A stretch of 34,454 nt of DNA from Sphingopyxis sp. (GTDB lineage: Bacteria; Pseudomonadota; Alphaproteobacteria; Sphingomonadales; Sphingomonadaceae). A model generated the notes under the pieces. That model did no database searches, was not told the origin of the DNA, and saw only the letters and a program-made list of their open reading frames with translations. Location of the stretch: NCBI GenBank assembly GCA_017745175.1, contig JAGHZY010000039.1:1-34454 (forward strand). The letters are read 5' to 3'. Shown piece by piece: positions 31,946 through 34,454 of the stretch (position 1 is the stretch's first letter; each line of letters opens with the position of its first letter). A program made the position numbers and the translations under genes.

Positions 31946-32797
31946 TCAGGCCGCCTTTTCGGGCGCCAGATAGCCGATCAGGCGGCCCAGCGTTTCGGGC
32001 AGGTCCTTGCGATGCACGACCATGTCGATCATCCCGTGGTCGAGCAGATATTCGGCGCGCTGGAAACCTTCGGGCAGCTTTTCGCGGATCGTATTCTCGA
32101 TCACGCGCTGGCCCGCGAAGCCTATCAGCGCCTTTGGCTCGCTGATCTGGATGTCGCCGAGCATCGCATAGCTGGCGGTGACGCCGCCCGTCGTCGGATC
32201 GGTGAGCAGCACCACATAGGGAAGCCCGGCGCGGCGCAGGCGCGCGAGCGCCACCGTGGCGCGCGGCATCTGCATCAGCGACAGCGTACCTTCCTGCATG
32301 CGCGCGCCGCCGGCGGCGGTGATCGCGATATAGGGGACGCCGCGCCGGATCGCGTCCTCGACCCCCGCGACAAAGGCTTCGCCGACCGCGACGCCCATCG
32401 ATCCGCCCATGAAGGCGAAATCCTGCACGCCGATCACCGCGCCCTTGCCCGAGATGCGGCCGAACGCATTCTGATAGGCGTCGCGGTCGCCGGTCTGCGC
32501 ACGCGCCGCCTTGATGCGGTCGACATATTTCTTGGTGTCGCGGAACTTCAGCGGGTCTTCGGGCGCAGCGGGGGCGGCGATCAGCTCGTGGATGCCGCCG
32601 TCGAACAGCTGCGCGAAACGCTCCTGTGCGCCGATCCGGTCGTGATGGTCGCAGCGCGGGCAGACGTTGAGATTGTCTTCCCATTCCTTGACGAACACCA
32701 TCTGCTGGCACTGGCGGCATTTGTGCCAGAGGTTGTCGGCGGTGTCGCGTTTCGCCCCGAAGGGCAGCGCGTTGCGAACGCGGTCGAGCCAGCTCAT
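31946..32797 (-). CDS. accD: Acetyl-CoA carboxylase carboxyltransferase subunit beta
   Basis: A 283-residue AccD. The zinc ribbon is formed by Cys27, Cys30, Cys46 and Cys49 (HKCRQC and VCPRCDHH). The crotonase-like core carries [31 protein letters not shown] and [16 protein letters not shown], the latter two forming the acyl-CoA oxyanion holes. With AccA it transfers the carboxyl from biotin to acetyl-CoA, making malonyl-CoA for fatty-acid synthesis. ATG 32797 overlaps the trpA stop in an ATGA quartet. The placement trpA-accD-folC is usual in alphaproteobacteria. Confidence 0.97.
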   Translation of the reverse strand: MSWLDRVRNALPFGAKRDTADNLWHKCRQCQQMVFVKEWEDNLNVCPRCDHHDRIGAQERFAQLFDGGIHELIAAPAAPEDPLKFRDTKKYVDRIKAARAQTGDRDAYQNAFGRISGKGAVIGVQDFAFMGGSMGVAVGEAFVAGVEDAIRRGVPYIAITAAGGARMQEGTLSLMQMPRATVALARLRRAGLPYVVLLTDPTTGGVTASYAMLGDIQISEPKALIGFAGQRVIENTIREKLPEGFQRAEYLLDHGMIDMVVHRKDLPETLGRLIGYLAPEKAA

Positions 32798-33585
32798 GCG
32801 GCGATCTCCTTTGCGCCGTGAATAGCATCGGCGAGGGTACGGGTGAAGGCCTCGACATGCGGCGCCGCCGCGTCGCCATGCTCGGCAATGATGTCGATAA
32901 AGGCCGAGCCAACCACGACACCGTCGGCGACCTTGGCGATTTCGGCGGCCTGTTCAGGCGTACGGACGCCGAAGCCGACCGCGACGGGCAGGTCGGTCGC
33001 GGCTTTCAGGCGCGCGACGGCTTCGTCGATGCTGGCCTGCGCGGCCTGTTGCTGGCCGGTGATGCCGGCGACCGAGACATAATAGAGGAAGCCGCCCGCG
33101 CCGTTCAGCACGTCGGGCAGGCGAGCGGCATCGGTGGTCGGCGTGGCGAGGCGGATCAGATCGACGCCGGCAGCGCGGAGGGCAGGGCCAAGCTCGGCGT
33201 CCTCTTCGGACGGGATGTCGACGCAAATGATGCCGTCGACGCCCGCCTTCGCACATTCGGCGGCGAACCACTCGGGGCCGCGGATCGTCATCGGATTGGC
33301 ATAGCCCATCAGCACGAGCGGCACGTCGGGATGGCGCTGACGAAACGCGGCAGCGATCGCGAACAGGTCGGCGGTGGTCGTGCCCTTCGCGAGGCTGCGC
33401 AGATTTGCGGCCTGGATCGCGGGGCCGTCGGCCATCGGGTCGGTGAAGGGCATGCCGAGCTCGATCACATCGGCGCCCCCCGCGACGAGCGCGTCGAGGT
33501 TCGCGGCAGTGTCGCCGTCGCCGCCGGTGATGAAGGCGACGAGCGCGGGGCGCGGCTTGGCGAAGGTGGCGGCGAAGCGGGTCAT
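32794..33585 (-). CDS. trpA: Tryptophan synthase alpha chain
   Basis: A 263-residue TIM-barrel enzyme that splits indole-3-glycerol phosphate into indole and glyceraldehyde 3-phosphate. The catalytic acids are Glu42 ([10 protein letters not shown]) and Asp53 (MADGP), equivalent to Glu49 and Asp60 in Salmonella. [18 protein letters not shown] and [11 protein letters not shown], which bind the phosphate, are intact. Indole passes through a tunnel to TrpB. The ATG overlaps the stop of a 64-residue membrane-protein gene (ATGA), and its own stop overlaps accD's start, so the operon is continuously coupled. Confidence 0.97.
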   Translation of the reverse strand: MTRFAATFAKPRPALVAFITGGDGDTAANLDALVAGGADVIELGMPFTDPMADGPAIQAANLRSLAKGTTTADLFAIAAAFRQRHPDVPLVLMGYANPMTIRGPEWFAAECAKAGVDGIICVDIPSEEDAELGPALRAAGVDLIRLATPTTDAARLPDVLNGAGGFLYYVSVAGITGQQQAAQASIDEAVARLKAATDLPVAVGFGVRTPEQAAEIAKVADGVVVGSAFIDIIAEHGDAAAPHVEAFTRTLADAIHGAKEIAA

Positions 33586-33776
33586 CGTGATGCGCCCCTC
33601 AAATAGAAGATGATCGCAATGACGGCGGCGACGCTAGCATTATAGGCCAGTCTTGCCGAAGCGAGGTTCCACGCGCCGAAATTCAGACCGTGTCGAAAGA
33701 GCAAGTCGGCGAGCGACAGGATGACCATGAAAATACAAAAGTCGGTTATGATCCGGAGCAGATTCGATTGCCTCAC
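33582..33776 (-). CDS. 64-residue two-helix membrane protein between trpB and trpA
   Basis: A 64-residue hydrophobic protein I do not recognise. A basic, polar start (Met-Arg-Gln-Ser-Asn) is followed by a first helix at about residues 6-27 ([20 protein letters not shown]) and a second at about 38-59 ([20 protein letters not shown]), ending in RGASR. The start GTG 33776 overlaps the trpB stop as GTGA, and the stop overlaps the trpA start as ATGA, so it sits exactly in the coupled reading chain. That makes a spurious frame unlikely. The DNA coding its first third is visibly richer in A and T than neighbouring genes. The function is unknown; tryptophan synthase is cytosolic and needs no membrane subunit. 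Confidence 0.75.
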   Translation of the reverse strand: MRQSNLLRIITDFCIFMVILSLADLLFRHGLNFGAWNLASARLAYNASVAAVIAIIFYLRGASR

Positions 33777-34454
33777 AACGCCACCCCCAACGCATCCGCC
33801 ACGGTGAAGATGTCCTTGTCGCCGCGGCCCGAGCAGTTGACGATGATGATCTTGTCCTTGCCCAACGTCGGCGCGATGCGTTCGGCGGCGGCGATCGCGT
33901 GGGCGCTTTCGAGCGCGGGGATGATGCCTTCGAGCTTCGTCAGCTTCTGGAAGCTTGCGAGCGCTTCTTCATCGGTGACGGGTTCGTAGCGCACGCGGCC
34001 GATCTCGTGAAGCCAGCTATGCTCGGGGCCGATACCCGGATAGTCGAGGCCCGCCGAGATGCTGTGCGCTTCGGTGATCTGGCCGTCCTCGTCCTGCAGC
34101 AAATAGGTCTTGTTGCCGTGGAGGATGCCGGGGCGTCCGCCCGCGAGGCTCGCGGCATGCTTGCCGTCCAGCCCTTCGCCCGCGGCTTCGACCCCGACGA
34201 TCTCGACGCCTTCGTCGTCGAGGAAGGGATGAAAGAGGCCGATCGCGTTCGATCCGCCGCCGACAGGGGCGATCAGCATATCGGGCAGGCGGCCCTCGGC
34301 TTCGAGAATCTGCTCGCGCGCTTCATCGCCGATCACCGACTGGAAATCGCGGACAAGCTCGGGATAAGGATGCGGACCCGCGACGGTGCCGATGATGTAG
34401 AAGGTGTCATGGACGTTCGCGACCCAGTGGCGTAGCGCCTCGTTCATCGCATCC
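33773..34454 (-). CDS. trpB: Tryptophan synthase beta chain, 5' part outside the window
   Basis: The C-terminal 226 or so residues of TrpB, cut by the right edge. The visible part starts in the conserved [10 protein letters not shown] segment, then [16 protein letters not shown], the PLP-phosphate loop [14 protein letters not shown], the [14 protein letters not shown] substrate loop, and the final [11 protein letters not shown]. The catalytic lysine lies upstream, outside the window. TrpB condenses indole with serine to give tryptophan. The TGA is shared with the start of the 64-residue gene (GTGA). Confidence 0.97.
   Translation of the reverse strand, partial: DAMNEALRHWVANVHDTFYIIGTVAGPHPYPELVRDFQSVIGDEAREQILEAEGRLPDMLIAPVGGGSNAIGLFHPFLDDEGVEIVGVEAAGEGLDGKHAASLAGGRPGILHGNKTYLLQDEDGQITEAHSISAGLDYPGIGPEHSWLHEIGRVRYEPVTDEEALASFQKLTKLEGIIPALESAHAIAAAERIAPTLGKDKIIIVNCSGRGDKDIFTVADALGVAL

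Noticed and set aside
1..34454. Defence system, prophage, integron or CRISPR array
   Set aside because: No short regularly spaced repeats, no nuclease/methylase or phage-like genes, and no transposase were seen; the gene content is housekeeping and envelope functions.

Overview
The window is a GC-rich chromosomal segment from an alphaproteobacterium, most likely a sphingomonad (Sphingopyxis/Sphingomonas type). This rests on gene content and style: a SapC-family protein, an SDHAF4-like DUF1674 protein, a DUF885 lipoprotein, the trpB-trpA-accD-folC cluster, frequent GTG starts, and a candidate EcfG-type general-stress promoter. The species assignment is inference. I see no phage genes, transposases, CRISPR arrays or rRNA. 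The only repeat-like element is an inverted repeat of about 90 bp at the 5' end of rlpA. Both ends cut through genes: cysN/C on the left and trpB on the right. No gene-free stretch exceeds about 200 bp.

Layout. (1) Bases 1-4230, plus strand: sulfate activation (fused CysN-CysC, then CysQ), an MDR-family oxidoreductase and a secreted DUF3617 protein. (2) 4267-8457, minus strand: a tightly coupled RBBP9-like hydrolase / cysK / SleB-type wall hydrolase operon, preceded by an MFS_3 exporter. (3) 8586-14344: DUF885 lipoprotein (+), rsmB (-), SDHAF4-like protein (+), sapC-like gene and an FAD-linked 2-hydroxyacid dehydrogenase (-). (4) 14535-17758: a small secreted cysteine-containing unknown and a DEAD-box helicase (+), a CurA/PTGR-like reductase (-), and tRNA-Ala(CGC) (+). 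(5) 17899-23182, minus strand: Asp/Asn beta-hydroxylase-like protein, DUF4349 lipoprotein, UvrD/PcrA helicase and a Rossmann/DUF2520 protein. (6) 23343-25230 (+): an RlpA-like protein that has lost its signal peptide, and a metabolite:H+ symporter. (7) 25211-27589, minus strand: rluB, rsmD and an EamA transporter. (8) 27746-30592 (+): a single-domain response regulator, ampG and a membrane-anchored TPR protein. (9) 30589-34454, minus strand: trpB, a 64-residue membrane protein, trpA, accD and folC.

Functional threads. Sulfur assimilation is split: cysNC-cysQ sit on one strand and cysK, separated by two genes, on the other. Several genes concern the cell wall: a SleB-type hydrolase, RlpA and AmpG. 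RNA modification is represented by rsmB, rsmD and rluB. The trp-acc-fol operon is compact, and trpB/orf64/trpA/accD are joined by successive 4-nt stop/start overlaps.

Most worth a second look: (a) the 64-residue two-helix membrane protein threaded between trpB and trpA by GTGA and ATGA overlaps; (b) rlpA, whose lipoprotein signal peptide seems to have been replaced by an inverted-repeat element that also supplies the only usable ATG; (c) an exact GGAAC-N17-CGTT promoter upstream of the stand-alone receiver protein. I found no defence system or other obviously novel multi-gene system.
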